Notes under the pieces: generated by a model
The model's input: only the letters and a program-made list of their open reading frames with translations
What the model was told of the DNA's origin: nothing
The model's database searches: none
Position numbers and translations under genes: made by a program
DNA from: RGIG5612 sp045599965
Lineage (GTDB): Bacteria; Bacillota; Clostridia; Lachnospirales; Lachnospiraceae
NCBI GenBank assembly: GCA_045599965.1
Contig: JAZRXA010000005.1
Coordinates: 1 to 47,541 of the forward strand
Length of the DNA stretch: 47,541 nucleotides
Reading direction: 5' to 3'
Shown here: positions 31,805 through 40,222 of the stretch, one piece after another
How positions within the stretch are numbered: position 1 is the first letter of the stretch
How the letters are laid out: each line of letters starts with the position of its first letter

Positions 31805-33163
31805 TTAAAATAGTCCTTTCATGCCACGGCCCATCATCTTACCAAGTCCTTTATTTCCCATAAGGCCGTTTATACCGCCCATTTGTTTCATTGCTTTTTT
31901 AGCATTTTCAAATTGTTTTACAAGGCGATTAACTTCTGCGATATCTACTCCTGCGCCCTTAGCAATTCTATTTTTTCTAGAAACATTCATGAGTTTAGGA
32001 TTTCTTCTTTCCTTAGGAGTCATTGAATTTATTATTGCTTCTGCTTTTGCCAACTTAGCTTCATCAACGTTTAAGGCTCCGCCACCCATACCAGGCATCA
32101 TCTTTAGTACTTCTGCTAAACCGCCCATTTGTTTCATTTGTTTCATAGAAGTTAGATAGTCTTCAAAGTTGATGTCATTTTTCTTTAGCCTTCCCATCAT
32201 GTCTTTGGCTTGGTCCTCATCAACTTCTACATTAGCCTCAGCTTTTTCTATTAAAGAAAGAACATCGCCCATTCCAAGAATTCTATTTGCCATTCTGTCT
32301 GGATGGAAAACTTCTAAGTCTGAAAGTTTTTCTCCCATACCTGCAAAAAGAATTGGAACTCCTGTTACGGCTTTTACAGAAAGCGCTGCACCACCTCTAG
32401 AATCACCATCTAATTTAGTAAGGATAACTCCGCTAACACCAATTCTTTCATTAAAGCCCTGCGCAATATTAACTGCGTCCTGACCTGTCATAGCATCAAC
32501 TACAAGTATGGTGTTCGTAACATCAACGTTCGCTTTTATTTCTTCTAACTCAGCCATAAGTTCTTCATCTATTTGAAGACGTCCGGCTGTATCTATGATT
32601 ACTATATTGTTTGAATTTTCCTTTGCATGTTTCAGAGCTTCTTTAGCTATAAAAGAAGCCTTTTTATCTGTACCCATTTCAAAAACAGGAACACCAACTT
32701 TTTCGCCGTTAATTTTTAATTGCTCTATTGCGGCCGGTCTATAGATGTCGCATGCAACAAGCAAAGGTCTTTTTCCTTGTTCTTTTAATTTACCTGCTAA
32801 CTTAGCAGCTGTTGTAGTTTTACCAGAACCTTGAAGGCCGCACATCATGATAACCGTTTGTGCCATTCCCGGCAAAATATTTAGCTGGGCAGCTTCACTT
32901 CCCATAAGACTAGTTAATTCTTCATTAACTATTTTTATTACCATTTGGCCAGGTGTAAGACTAGTCATAACATCCTCGCCAACAGCTCTTTCTTTTACTG
33001 CTGCCGTAAATTGCTTAACTATCTTAAAGTTAACGTCAGCCTCTAAAAGCGCCATCTTAACTTCTTTCATTGCTGCATCTACATCAGCTTCAGTTAAGCG
33101 GCCCTTTCCGCGTAATGTCTTAAATACACTCTGTAATTTATCACTTAAATTTTCAAATGCCAT
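31805..33163 (-). CDS. ffh: Signal recognition particle protein Ffh (SRP54)
   Basis: The GTPase that targets nascent membrane proteins to FtsY. It has 452 residues: the N domain, then the GTPase with GLQGSGKTTTAAKLA (P-loop), DIYRPAAIEQL, DTAGRLQIDEELM, TKLDGDSRGGAAL and the GMGEKLSDLEVF closing loop. The Met-rich M domain (about 300-452) has repeats such as MKQMKQMGGLAEVLKMMPGMGG. It starts one base after ylxM. Confidence 0.98.
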   Translation of the reverse strand: MAFENLSDKLQSVFKTLRGKGRLTEADVDAAMKEVKMALLEADVNFKIVKQFTAAVKERAVGEDVMTSLTPGQMVIKIVNEELTSLMGSEAAQLNILPGMAQTVIMMCGLQGSGKTTTAAKLAGKLKEQGKRPLLVACDIYRPAAIEQLKINGEKVGVPVFEMGTDKKASFIAKEALKHAKENSNNIVIIDTAGRLQIDEELMAELEEIKANVDVTNTILVVDAMTGQDAVNIAQGFNERIGVSGVILTKLDGDSRGGAALSVKAVTGVPILFAGMGEKLSDLEVFHPDRMANRILGMGDVLSLIEKAEANVEVDEDQAKDMMGRLKKNDINFEDYLTSMKQMKQMGGLAEVLKMMPGMGGGALNVDEAKLAKAEAIINSMTPKERRNPKLMNVSRKNRIAKGAGVDIAEVNRLVKQFENAKKAMKQMGGINGLMGNKGLGKMMGRGMKGLF

Positions 33164-33164
33164 C

Positions 33165-33479
33165 TTATAATTCTTCTAAAATTTTAGTCGCTATTTTCTT
33201 AGTATTTTCTATATCCTTGCTAGCTTGGATTTGTCCGACCTGCTCTTTAATCTTTATGAACTTATCTACTAGTCCAAGCTTGTTTTCATATTCTTCTAAA
33301 GAAGCATTAACTCTTTTTATTATGTCATGTACGCCCTGACGGCTTATTCCAAATTCGTTAGCCATCTCTGCAAGAGAAAGATTATCAAGCGCATAAGCTT
33401 CATATATTTCCTTTTGATGCTCCGTTAAAAGATCACCGTAAAAATCATATAATAATGTTTGTTTTACAAAACTTTCCAT
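33165..33479 (-). CDS. ylxM: YlxM/p13-like putative SRP-associated HTH protein
   Basis: A small helical protein encoded just before ffh in most Bacillota. It helps SRP GTPase activity in streptococci. With ATG 33477-33479 (MESFVKQTLLYDFYGDLL) it has 104 residues and SD AAGGA at 7 bases; a farther upstream in-frame start lies in the promoter. The sigma-70 region-4-like HTH is HQKEIYEAYALDNLSLAEMANEFGISRQGVHDIIKR. Confidence 0.92.
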   Translation of the reverse strand: MESFVKQTLLYDFYGDLLTEHQKEIYEAYALDNLSLAEMANEFGISRQGVHDIIKRVNASLEEYENKLGLVDKFIKIKEQVGQIQASKDIENTKKIATKILEEL

Positions 33480-33502
33480 ATGATAATCCTTGCTAAAATT
33501 AG

Positions 33503-33554
33503 GCGTCAAAATGACGCACCTTGAGATTTTACAATATGGGCAAATTACTGTCAA
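33503..33554 (-). promoter_or_regulatory. Promoter of ylxM-ffh with a leader dyad
   Basis: Minus strand: TTGACA (33549-33554), 17 bp, TAAAAT (33526-33531). The dyad GCGTCA-AAA-TGACGC (33503-33517) begins just downstream of the start, near 33519. It could be a repressor site or a small RNA hairpin. Confidence 0.8.
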
Positions 33555-33619
33555 GTATTTTTACTTTACATGGCATAAAATTTTTCGATAAATTTTACTA
33601 AAAATATATGTCTGACTCT

Positions 33620-33680
33620 TTGTATTTTCCTCTCATTGTGATATACTTTTTTATATGGATTTTTAGGTAATTTACCTAAA
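33620..33680 (+). promoter_or_regulatory. Promoter and dyad upstream of the CofE-like gene
   Basis: TTGTAT (33620-33625), 16 bp, TATACT (33642-33647). The perfect dyad TTTAGGTAA-T-TTACCTAAA (33662-33680) lies about 8 bases after the predicted start, a typical repressor position. SD AAAGGAG follows. Confidence 0.7.
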
Positions 33681-33706
33681 TTTACTAATCTAAAGGAGAT
33701 GTAAAA

Positions 33707-34894
33707 ATGCGAAGAATTGGAACTATTTCAAGAGGATTGCGTGGTCCTATCGTAAAGGAAGGCGACGACCTTAGGAAGATCGTTGTTGATACTGTTATGG
33801 ATTGCGTAAACAATGGCGAATTCGAAATCGGTACAAAAGATGTATTAGCTGTTACAGAATCAATCTTGGCTCGTTCCGAAAAAAACTATGCTACTAAAGA
33901 GCAACTCGCTAAAGATGTTGAAAATAAACTTGGCGGTGGCACTGTTGGCGTAGTCTTCCCTATCCTTTCACGTAACAGATTTGCTATCTGTTTGAGAGGA
34001 ATCGCAAAGGGCTGCAAGAAGGTCGTTTTGATGCTTAGTTATCCTAGCGACGAGGTCGGCAATCACCTTCTCGATATTGACCTGCTAGATGAAAAGGGTA
34101 TTGATCCATATACTACTCTTTTGACACAGGCAGAGTTTGAGGGAATGTTCGGCAAGTCCAAGCATACATTTACCGACGTAGATTATGTTAACTATTACAA
34201 AGGTATTATTGAAGAAGAGGGCGCTGAAGCTGAAATTATCTTCTCTAATAACCCTCGTAAGATTGTAGATTATGCAGATAATATTTTATGTGCAGACATC
34301 CACACAAGAAAAAGAACCCAACGCCTTATTAAGGCTGCAGGCGGAAAGAATGTCCTTACTATGGCAGACCTTCTAAATGCACCAGTTGATGGTTCTGGAT
34401 GTAACCCGGATTTTGGTATTTTAGGTTCCAACAAGGCTACCGAAGATACGATTAAACTCTTCCCTATTAATTGTCAGGAATTTGTAGAAGGCGTTCAAGC
34501 TGATATCAAAGAAAAAACTGGCAAGACTATCGAAGTTATGGTTTATGGTGATGGAGCTTTCAAAGATCCAGTTGGAAAAATTTGGGAGCTTGCTGACCCA
34601 GTTGTATCACCTGGTTTTACGTCAGGACTTAATGGACAGCCAAACGAACTTAAACTTAAATATTTAGCAGATAACCAATTTGCAGATCTTAAAGGCGAAG
34701 AACTTAAAGAAGCTATGGTTAAAGCTATTAAAGAAAAGGACGCTAACCTTAAAGGCCAGATGGCTACCCAGGGAACCACTCCTAGACAACTCACAGACCT
34801 TCTTGGTTCACTAAGTGATTTGACTAGTGGTTCGGGCGACAAGGGAACTCCTTTCATCTACATCCAAGGTTATTTCGATAACTACACAGACTAA
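33707..34894 (+). CDS. Coenzyme F420-0:L-glutamate ligase family protein (CofE-like)
   Basis: A 395-residue cytoplasmic protein of the F420 ligase family: GTISRGLRGPIVKEGDDLRKIVVDTV, LAVTESILARSEKNYAT, and C-terminal VMVYGDGAFKDPVGKIWELADPVVSPGFT. True CofE adds glutamates to coenzyme F420 in archaea and actinobacteria. Such longer homologues are widespread in Clostridia that are not known to make F420, so the substrate may be another gamma-glutamyl acceptor. No other F420 gene is in the window. It is a single-gene unit with its own promoter, dyad and terminator. Confidence 0.8.
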   Translation: MRRIGTISRGLRGPIVKEGDDLRKIVVDTVMDCVNNGEFEIGTKDVLAVTESILARSEKNYATKEQLAKDVENKLGGGTVGVVFPILSRNRFAICLRGIAKGCKKVVLMLSYPSDEVGNHLLDIDLLDEKGIDPYTTLLTQAEFEGMFGKSKHTFTDVDYVNYYKGIIEEEGAEAEIIFSNNPRKIVDYADNILCADIHTRKRTQRLIKAAGGKNVLTMADLLNAPVDGSGCNPDFGILGSNKATEDTIKLFPINCQEFVEGVQADIKEKTGKTIEVMVYGDGAFKDPVGKIWELADPVVSPGFTSGLNGQPNELKLKYLADNQFADLKGEELKEAMVKAIKEKDANLKGQMATQGTTPRQLTDLLGSLSDLTSGSGDKGTPFIYIQGYFDNYTD

Positions 34895-34896
34895 AT

Positions 34897-34925
34897 AAAA
34901 GGCTTCCTTGGCGGGAAGCCTTTTT
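34897..34925 (+). terminator. Rho-independent terminator after the CofE-like gene
   Basis: The stem GGCTTCC (34901-34907) / GGAAGCC (34914-34920) has a 6-base loop. It is preceded by AAAA and followed by TTTTT. Confidence 0.93.
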
Positions 34926-34950
34926 GATATAATTTATTATTATAAACATT

Positions 34951-35111
34951 CCTCGCTTCCGCAGGACATCTCCTGCAGGAGCGAGGTGCAAAGTAAATGA
35001 AATTACCGAGCGCGAGCAGGAAGGCACCATGCGAGCAGGGGGGACCCTTTTACGGGGGGTACCTGCGAAGTATGGGAGATGTCCTGCGGGAGCGAGGTTC
35101 AAAGTAAATAA
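34951..35111 (+). repeat. Repeat-flanked leader element before pyk
   Basis: The 161-base stretch is bounded by a 23-bp inverted repeat with one mismatch: CCTCGCTTCCGCAGGAC... (34951-34973) against ...GTCCTGCGGGAGCGAGG (35075-35097). It also carries a direct repeat of about 30 bp (34971-35000 and 35082-35111, about 27 matches). The middle is GC- and purine-rich and can form a stem (GCAGG with CCTGC around ACCC/GGGT, about 35034-35065). The end copy matches the leader repeat of rnj and sits directly before the pyk SD. A TATAAT lies at 34928-34933 without a clear -35. Confidence 0.75.
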
Positions 35112-35123
35112 ACAGGAGTAATT

Positions 35124-36539
35124 ATGAAGAAGACAAAGATTATATGTACAATTGGTCCATCTAGCTCAAATAGAGAAACACTAATAAAGATGTACGAAGC
35201 AGGAATGGATACATGCCGCCTTAACTTTTCACACGGTGACTATGAAGAGCAACAAGAAAAAATGGATACAATAAAAAGTATCCGTGAGGAATTAGGAATC
35301 CCTCTTCCTATTATGCTCGACACAAAAGGTCCAGAATACCGTATAGGAGTATTTGAGAACGACACAATTGTAGTAGAAGAAGGTTCTGAATTTACACTTA
35401 CTTCTGATAACATTCTCGGAAACGAGAAAAAAGTTAGCGTAAGCTATTCTAATTTGATTAATGAACTAGAAGTTGGAATGACAATCTTAGTTAATGACGG
35501 CCTAGTTGAACTTCGCGTTGAAAGAATCGAAGGGACCAATGCTGTATGTAAAGTTGTCACAGGTGGAAAACTTTCAAATAAGAAAAGTATGTGCTTCCCT
35601 GGAAAAGTTTTTGAGCATGAATTTTTAAGTGAACAAGATAAAAACGATCTTCTTTTCGGAATTCAAAACGATATTGATTTCGTTGCAGCCTCATTTGTTT
35701 CTACGGGGGATAACGCAAGAGAACTTAGAGAATTCTTAGATAATAATGGTGGCAAAAATATTTGTCTTATCGCAAAAATAGAAAATAGATCCGGCGTAGA
35801 AAATGTTGAAGATATTTTTAACTATGTAGACGGTATTATGGTTGCAAGAGGTGACCTTGGTGTTGAGATTCCTTATAGAGAAGTTCCTTCTGTTCAAAAA
35901 TCTCTTATACATAAGTGTCACATTATGGGCAAGCGTGTTATCACTGCAACAGAAATGCTTGAATCTATGATTGAAAAACCACGTCCTACTAGAGCGGAAG
36001 TTTCTGACGTAGCTAATGCTGTTTATGATGGTTCATCAGCTATTATGCTCTCTGGTGAAACTGCAAATGGAAAATATCCTGTTGAATCAGTTAAAGCTAT
36101 GGCCACTATCGCCGAATATACAGAAAATCAAATCGATTACATAAAACGATTTAGGGTTACAGAATATCAAATAAAAAATACTTTAGATGCTATTTCCCAC
36201 TCTACATGTTCAATGGCTATTGATGTAGATGCAAAAGTAATCGTCGTAAATTCTATTACCGGACAAACTGCACGAATGGTAAGCCGTTTTAGATGCCCTG
36301 CTCCAATACTAGGAACAACTACTGACAAAAAAATCTTTCGTCAGTTAGCTTTGAGTTGGGGTGTGACGCCTGTATTAAATAAATATTATGATTCTCAAGA
36401 CTTAATGTTTAAGGAAGGTTTAGAAAGTGCAATAAAAATCTTCGACTTAAAAACTGATGACAAAGTTGTCATGACAGGCGGAAAAAATAATGCTGAACCA
36501 GGAAATACAAATACAGTAAGAATCGAGTCCGTTAAATAA
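35124..36539 (+). CDS. pyk: Pyruvate kinase
   Basis: The last step of glycolysis: phosphoenolpyruvate plus ADP to pyruvate plus ATP. The 471 residues have the N-terminal KTKIICTIGPSS, MDTCRLNFSHGDYE, MLDTKGPEYRIG, the active-site signature LIAKIENRSGVENVEDIF, GIMVARGDLGVEIP, and ATEMLESMIEKPRPTRAEVSDVANAVYDG. The extra C-terminal PEP-utiliser domain of some Bacillus enzymes is absent. Its 3' end overlaps the convergent DUF4230 gene by eight bases and no terminator is visible between them. Confidence 0.97.
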   Translation: MKKTKIICTIGPSSSNRETLIKMYEAGMDTCRLNFSHGDYEEQQEKMDTIKSIREELGIPLPIMLDTKGPEYRIGVFENDTIVVEEGSEFTLTSDNILGNEKKVSVSYSNLINELEVGMTILVNDGLVELRVERIEGTNAVCKVVTGGKLSNKKSMCFPGKVFEHEFLSEQDKNDLLFGIQNDIDFVAASFVSTGDNARELREFLDNNGGKNICLIAKIENRSGVENVEDIFNYVDGIMVARGDLGVEIPYREVPSVQKSLIHKCHIMGKRVITATEMLESMIEKPRPTRAEVSDVANAVYDGSSAIMLSGETANGKYPVESVKAMATIAEYTENQIDYIKRFRVTEYQIKNTLDAISHSTCSMAIDVDAKVIVVNSITGQTARMVSRFRCPAPILGTTTDKKIFRQLALSWGVTPVLNKYYDSQDLMFKEGLESAIKIFDLKTDDKVVMTGGKNNAEPGNTNTVRIESVK

Positions 36540-37203
36540 TAGGACCATCATTTGTATAAATAACAGAATATCCAAAAGCAGCTAAAGCGCTATTAATAAC
36601 TTTCTTAAAGTTATCTTCAGCTTTTTGGTATACGCCATTAGATTCTGCTTCTTTAAGACCTTCGGCTTCAATCTCTTGGAAAAGATTTTTATATTGACCG
36701 AATTCTATTGGATTGAAAAGATTATTTGTTTCATTAAAATTAACACTATCCCAAATAATGTAATTATCATTAACTTTAGCATCTGGAAGTGTAATATAAA
36801 TTTCTTGTTTGCTATTATTTACATCAACTTGGATTTGGCTGATATCATATCCGACTTTAACAACGCCAGTACATTTAATAGCAATTTTATTTGTTGTAAA
36901 AGGAACTTTTATTTTCTTTAAGAAATAATCTGTTTCCTCTTCTGATTTTTCAACTTTATAAGTAACTTGATAACTAGAAAATTCTTCTATCTCTTTTAAG
37001 GTAGCAGTAATATTATCTACTGTTACTTTTCTCTTTGACATAAATCCAGGCAATTTAAATTGAGAAGATTTCTCTCCGTCAATAACAGTAGCCCCTTTGT
37101 TACTTGTATTTGCTTCAAGGAGCATTCCTCCAAAGAAGGCAATAACGATAAGAACTAAAATTAAAATTATTAACTTAAATGTACCTGAATTATCTCTTTT
37201 CAT
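36532..37203 (-). CDS. DUF4230 membrane-anchored protein
   Basis: A 223-residue protein with one N-terminal helix (residues about 9-27, FKLIILILVLIVIAFFGGM) and an extracytoplasmic domain. That domain matches DUF4230: ATLKEIEEFSSYQVTYKVEKSE, KIAIKCTGVVKVGYDISQI, QEIYITLPDAKV and the C-terminal AEDNFKKVINSALAAFGYSV. The function of DUF4230 is unknown. The gene has no SD, and TAAAAT lies six bases before the ATG. It is convergent with pyk and overlaps it. Confidence 0.85.
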   Translation of the reverse strand: MKRDNSGTFKLIILILVLIVIAFFGGMLLEANTSNKGATVIDGEKSSQFKLPGFMSKRKVTVDNITATLKEIEEFSSYQVTYKVEKSEEETDYFLKKIKVPFTTNKIAIKCTGVVKVGYDISQIQVDVNNSKQEIYITLPDAKVNDNYIIWDSVNFNETNNLFNPIEFGQYKNLFQEIEAEGLKEAESNGVYQKAEDNFKKVINSALAAFGYSVIYTNDGPII

Positions 37204-37209
37204 ACTTTA

Positions 37210-37237
37210 ATTTTAACCTAAAAAGAACTATTTGCAA
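37210..37237 (-). promoter_or_regulatory. Promoter of the DUF4230 gene at its start codon
   Basis: Minus strand: TTGCAA (37232-37237), 16 bp, TAAAAT (37210-37215), six bases, ATG. No SD. A leaderless mRNA is predicted. Confidence 0.55.
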
Positions 37238-37244
37238 ATGTTTT

Positions 37245-38588
37245 TTATTCCAATGCATGTCCCGTAGCGCCTTTTTTATCGGCTATTATCATAAGCACAA
37301 ACGCTATTATAGCTACAATTCCTTCATAAACTCCAAAAGTATACCAAATAGCATCACTTCCAAATATCATTGGAAGGAAAATAACAACTAAGATATTGAC
37401 TGAAAAACTTCTTAGAATATTTATTGCTAAAGCTTGCTTCGTTCTTGTTGTTGAATAAAGATAAGCTGATATTATTACATTAAACGCTTGCATAATAAAT
37501 CCCCAAGAGTATTTTGGAAATGCTGATAAAGTCATCGGCATTGTTGCTGCATCAGTTCCGTAAAGAACGCAAATCGGATTTTTAAGAACAATAATTATTA
37601 CAGTAACAATAATTGAACCAACTGCACTAATAATTATTCCTGCTCTCTTATAAAACTTAAGTTCTGTTTCATTACTCTTTCCGTAGCATTGTCCAAAAAG
37701 GGGTTGCAATCCTTCTGCGCATCCAACGAAGATAGCTACAGAAAAGCATGCAACATAGCATATGATTGAATACGCATTAACACCAATTGGGCCAAGCGTT
37801 TTAATCATAATAATATTTGTAATGATTGTTGTTAAAGGAACACAAAATTGAGATGTACACTCCGGAAGTCCTCTTAGTGTCATCTTACTTACTAATCTCC
37901 AATTTATTTTGAATTTAGTAGGATACATGTTTCCTTTTTTTGAAAGGAAATGCGTAAGTGTTATTAAAAAGCTTATCGCTTGAGAAACGCCTGTTGCGAT
38001 AGCGGCACCTTTAAGGCCCATATGTAATGGAAAGATTAAAAGCCAGTCTCCAAAAATATTCAATGCCGTACTAACAACAACTGAGATTGTTACTAGACCT
38101 GGTACTCCATCGTTTCTTCCAAATCCATTAAGGCATGTACAAAGTCCGCAAGGAACCAAGAATACACCATACCAAAACAAATAATCGCAGGCCATCTTAA
38201 TAAAAGTATCGTCTGCTCCCATAAGTCTACAAAGTGGCTCAGTAAACAATATAGCTGCAAGGCTAAATATTGCTGAAACAACAGCTGTTAGCGTTGTTGA
38301 ATGCATAAAAACTTCGTTGGCGCCTTTGTTATCCCCTCTTCCGATTCTAATAGCAGAAATTGTAAGCCCACCTATTGTCGTGAGCATAACAAATGCATTA
38401 AAAATCATAATATATGGGAAAACGATATTAACTGCACCAAGTGCATCCGTTCCAACACCTTGTCCAACAAATACACCATCTACAATAGTAAACAAAAATA
38501 CGCTTAGCATGCTAAGCAGTGATGGCACAACATATTTAACAAGTAATTTACCTCTTTTTTCTCTAGTAATAATTTCTGCGTTATTCAT
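37245..38588 (-). CDS. MATE family efflux transporter
   Basis: A 447-residue inner-membrane antiporter with 12 helices, of the multidrug and toxin extrusion family. Signatures: LLSMLSVFLFTIVDGVFVGQGVGTDALGAVNIVFPY in helices 1-2, NGFGRNDGVPGL between repeats, LRGLPECTSQFCVPLTTIITN at the start of the second half, and AEGLQPLFGQCYG. It exports cations or drugs using Na+ or H+; the substrate is unknown. SD AAAAGGA lies about 12 bases before the ATG. It is 21 bases after the ATPase gene and may be co-transcribed with it. Confidence 0.93.
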   Translation of the reverse strand: MNNAEIITREKRGKLLVKYVVPSLLSMLSVFLFTIVDGVFVGQGVGTDALGAVNIVFPYIMIFNAFVMLTTIGGLTISAIRIGRGDNKGANEVFMHSTTLTAVVSAIFSLAAILFTEPLCRLMGADDTFIKMACDYLFWYGVFLVPCGLCTCLNGFGRNDGVPGLVTISVVVSTALNIFGDWLLIFPLHMGLKGAAIATGVSQAISFLITLTHFLSKKGNMYPTKFKINWRLVSKMTLRGLPECTSQFCVPLTTIITNIIMIKTLGPIGVNAYSIICYVACFSVAIFVGCAEGLQPLFGQCYGKSNETELKFYKRAGIIISAVGSIIVTVIIIVLKNPICVLYGTDAATMPMTLSAFPKYSWGFIMQAFNVIISAYLYSTTRTKQALAINILRSFSVNILVVIFLPMIFGSDAIWYTFGVYEGIVAIIAFVLMIIADKKGATGHALE

Positions 38589-38609
38589 TAACCGAATATA
38601 TCCTTTTCA

Positions 38610-39983
38610 TTAATACATATCACCAAGTGTTTTATAAATCATATCTTCTTTATCTTTATGTTTAAATCCTGACATTGAGAAGAAAATTTTTGTTATTCGG
38701 TTCCCTCCAAGATAATGTACCTTTTCAAGAAAAGTTTCGATATCTGAATGATCCGTTTTTTCATTCCGAAATTTACACTCCGCTGCTAATACCGGGTGTT
38801 CCGAATCATATCCAACAATATCTACCTCTATATTCTTAATCTCATTTCCAATCTTTATTGACTGCTGAAAATTTTCCATGCTGGTAACTATTTTTGGAAA
38901 GTCCGCTGTTCCAGTATTTCTATATATATACTGTTTACACATTTCCTCAAAGATAGGACCCATATAATCATTCAGGAAAGGTTTTACTTTAGCATAATAA
39001 TAATTTTCTCCTCTTCCGGCATTTATTAAATTCTGTGCCGGATTTACATATTGGAACCAAAAAGACACCATGTTGTCAGTTAATACATAATAAGCTTTTT
39101 TTGCCATTCGTTTTTCAATGATTCCGGATTTTGTCAGAATATTTATCTGGTATGTTATATCATCCATTCCCACCTTTGTTTTTATCTCATTGTACTTTGT
39201 ATAGCCATTTGCTATCGCGCTGATAATCATATTAAAGGCTTTTGGATTCTGTTTTTCTGCTGTTACAATAATCTTTATCTGTTCCTCAGTAAAATATCCG
39301 GAAGATTCATAAAATTGTTCAATAATATTTTCGTCCAGAGATTTTTTTGGATCGAACTGCTCAAGATATTTTGCAATTCCCCCGGTTATCCCGTAAACAA
39401 TTGCTTGTTCACGGTTGCTATACTTAGGAACAAATTTTGCCGTATCTAAATAATCAAATGGATGAAGATGAATAATCAAATCACTTCTGCCATATAAAGG
39501 CGCATTCTCTGAAAGAACATCTTCTCGCATAAAGTGAACCAATGAGCCACAAAGTATTAACAGCATTTTAGTTTCTTTCCAATCATGGTCCACATATTTT
39601 TGAATAAGCGAATTCATATATCTGCATTCTTTAGAAAGGTATGGATATTCATCAATGAAAAATACGATTTTCTCTTCTTTAGCAATCGTTGTTATGTAAT
39701 CAAAAAGCTTCTCAAAACTGTCAAAATGTATATTTCCAGCCATTTCCGGTGCAGTCTCCATAAGGACGGCCTCTGTCATTCTATCTAACAGTTCTGCCTC
39801 ATTTCTTTCAACTGCAATGAAGGAAATTGACTTACAAGCGTTATCCTTGCAGAATTTATTGATCAATTCTGTTTTTCCGATTCGTCTGCGTCCATACAGA
39901 ACAACCATCTGGAATTGATCTTTTTCATACCTTTTTTTGAGATCCATTAACTCTCGATTTCTTCCAATAAATACTTTCTCCAT
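38610..39983 (-). CDS. ATP-binding protein with C-terminal DUF234-like nuclease domain
   Basis: A 457-residue protein of the archaeal-type STAND-like ATPase family. The N-terminal ATPase has FIGRNRELMDL, the Walker A GRRRIGKTEL (residues about 32-41) and Walker B IVFFIDEYPYLS. The middle contains an HTH (YNEIKTKVGMDDITYQINILTKSGIIEKR). The C-terminus is DUF234, a PD-(D/E)XK-like domain, with EVDIVGYDSEHPVLAAECKF (D and ExK). Such proteins are patchily spread and often in accessory regions; their role is unsettled. Strong promoter and an operator-like palindrome upstream. It could be part of the adjacent TIR island, but it is separately promoted. Confidence 0.85.
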   Translation of the reverse strand: MEKVFIGRNRELMDLKKRYEKDQFQMVVLYGRRRIGKTELINKFCKDNACKSISFIAVERNEAELLDRMTEAVLMETAPEMAGNIHFDSFEKLFDYITTIAKEEKIVFFIDEYPYLSKECRYMNSLIQKYVDHDWKETKMLLILCGSLVHFMREDVLSENAPLYGRSDLIIHLHPFDYLDTAKFVPKYSNREQAIVYGITGGIAKYLEQFDPKKSLDENIIEQFYESSGYFTEEQIKIIVTAEKQNPKAFNMIISAIANGYTKYNEIKTKVGMDDITYQINILTKSGIIEKRMAKKAYYVLTDNMVSFWFQYVNPAQNLINAGRGENYYYAKVKPFLNDYMGPIFEEMCKQYIYRNTGTADFPKIVTSMENFQQSIKIGNEIKNIEVDIVGYDSEHPVLAAECKFRNEKTDHSDIETFLEKVHYLGGNRITKIFFSMSGFKHKDKEDMIYKTLGDMY

Positions 39984-40020
39984 TATTATTCCCTCAATGT
40001 ATCCTTATGCGTTAGGAATG

Positions 40021-40093
40021 ATTAACCGAAATTTATTTCGCCGAAATATATTTCGGTTAATTGTATTATATAATTTCCTGCTCATTTTATCAA
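40021..40093 (-). promoter_or_regulatory. Strong promoter with palindromic operator before the ATPase gene
   Basis: Minus strand: TTGATA (40088-40093), 17 bp, TATAAT (40065-40070), start near 40058. The palindrome ATTAACCGAAAT (40021-40032) / ATTTCGGTTAAT (40050-40061), with an inner dyad ATTTCG-C-CGAAAT (40035-40047), covers the first transcribed bases. This is the layout of a repressor site. Confidence 0.8.
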
Positions 40094-40111
40094 ATATATT
40101 TTTTATTCAGA

Positions 40112-40147
40112 ATACAACAAAAACCAAAGACCTTCGCCTCTGGTTTT
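40112..40147 (-). terminator. Probable terminator after the TIR/RyR operon
   Basis: AAAACCAAAG (40120-40129) pairs with CTCTGGTTTT (40138-40147) with one mismatch and an 8-base loop. On the minus strand a T-rich run (TTTTTGTTGT) follows. It stands between the HD-RyR gene and the ATPase promoter. Confidence 0.6.
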
Positions 40148-40222
40148 ATGCCACAGATTGGAATCATCCCGATACCACATTGCTACGGCAGGATATTCAT
40201 TATTGACCGTCTGTCAGTTACA

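Noticed and set aside
34854..35102. Minus-strand reading frame of 82 codons over the pyk leader repeats
   Set aside because: Its internal repeats come from the DNA repeat element; no SD and no family likeness.
34951..35111. T-box or known riboswitch before pyk
   Set aside because: A GGGTACC stretch recalls T-box ends, but there is no specifier loop, no full T-box sequence, and the gene is not of a T-box class.
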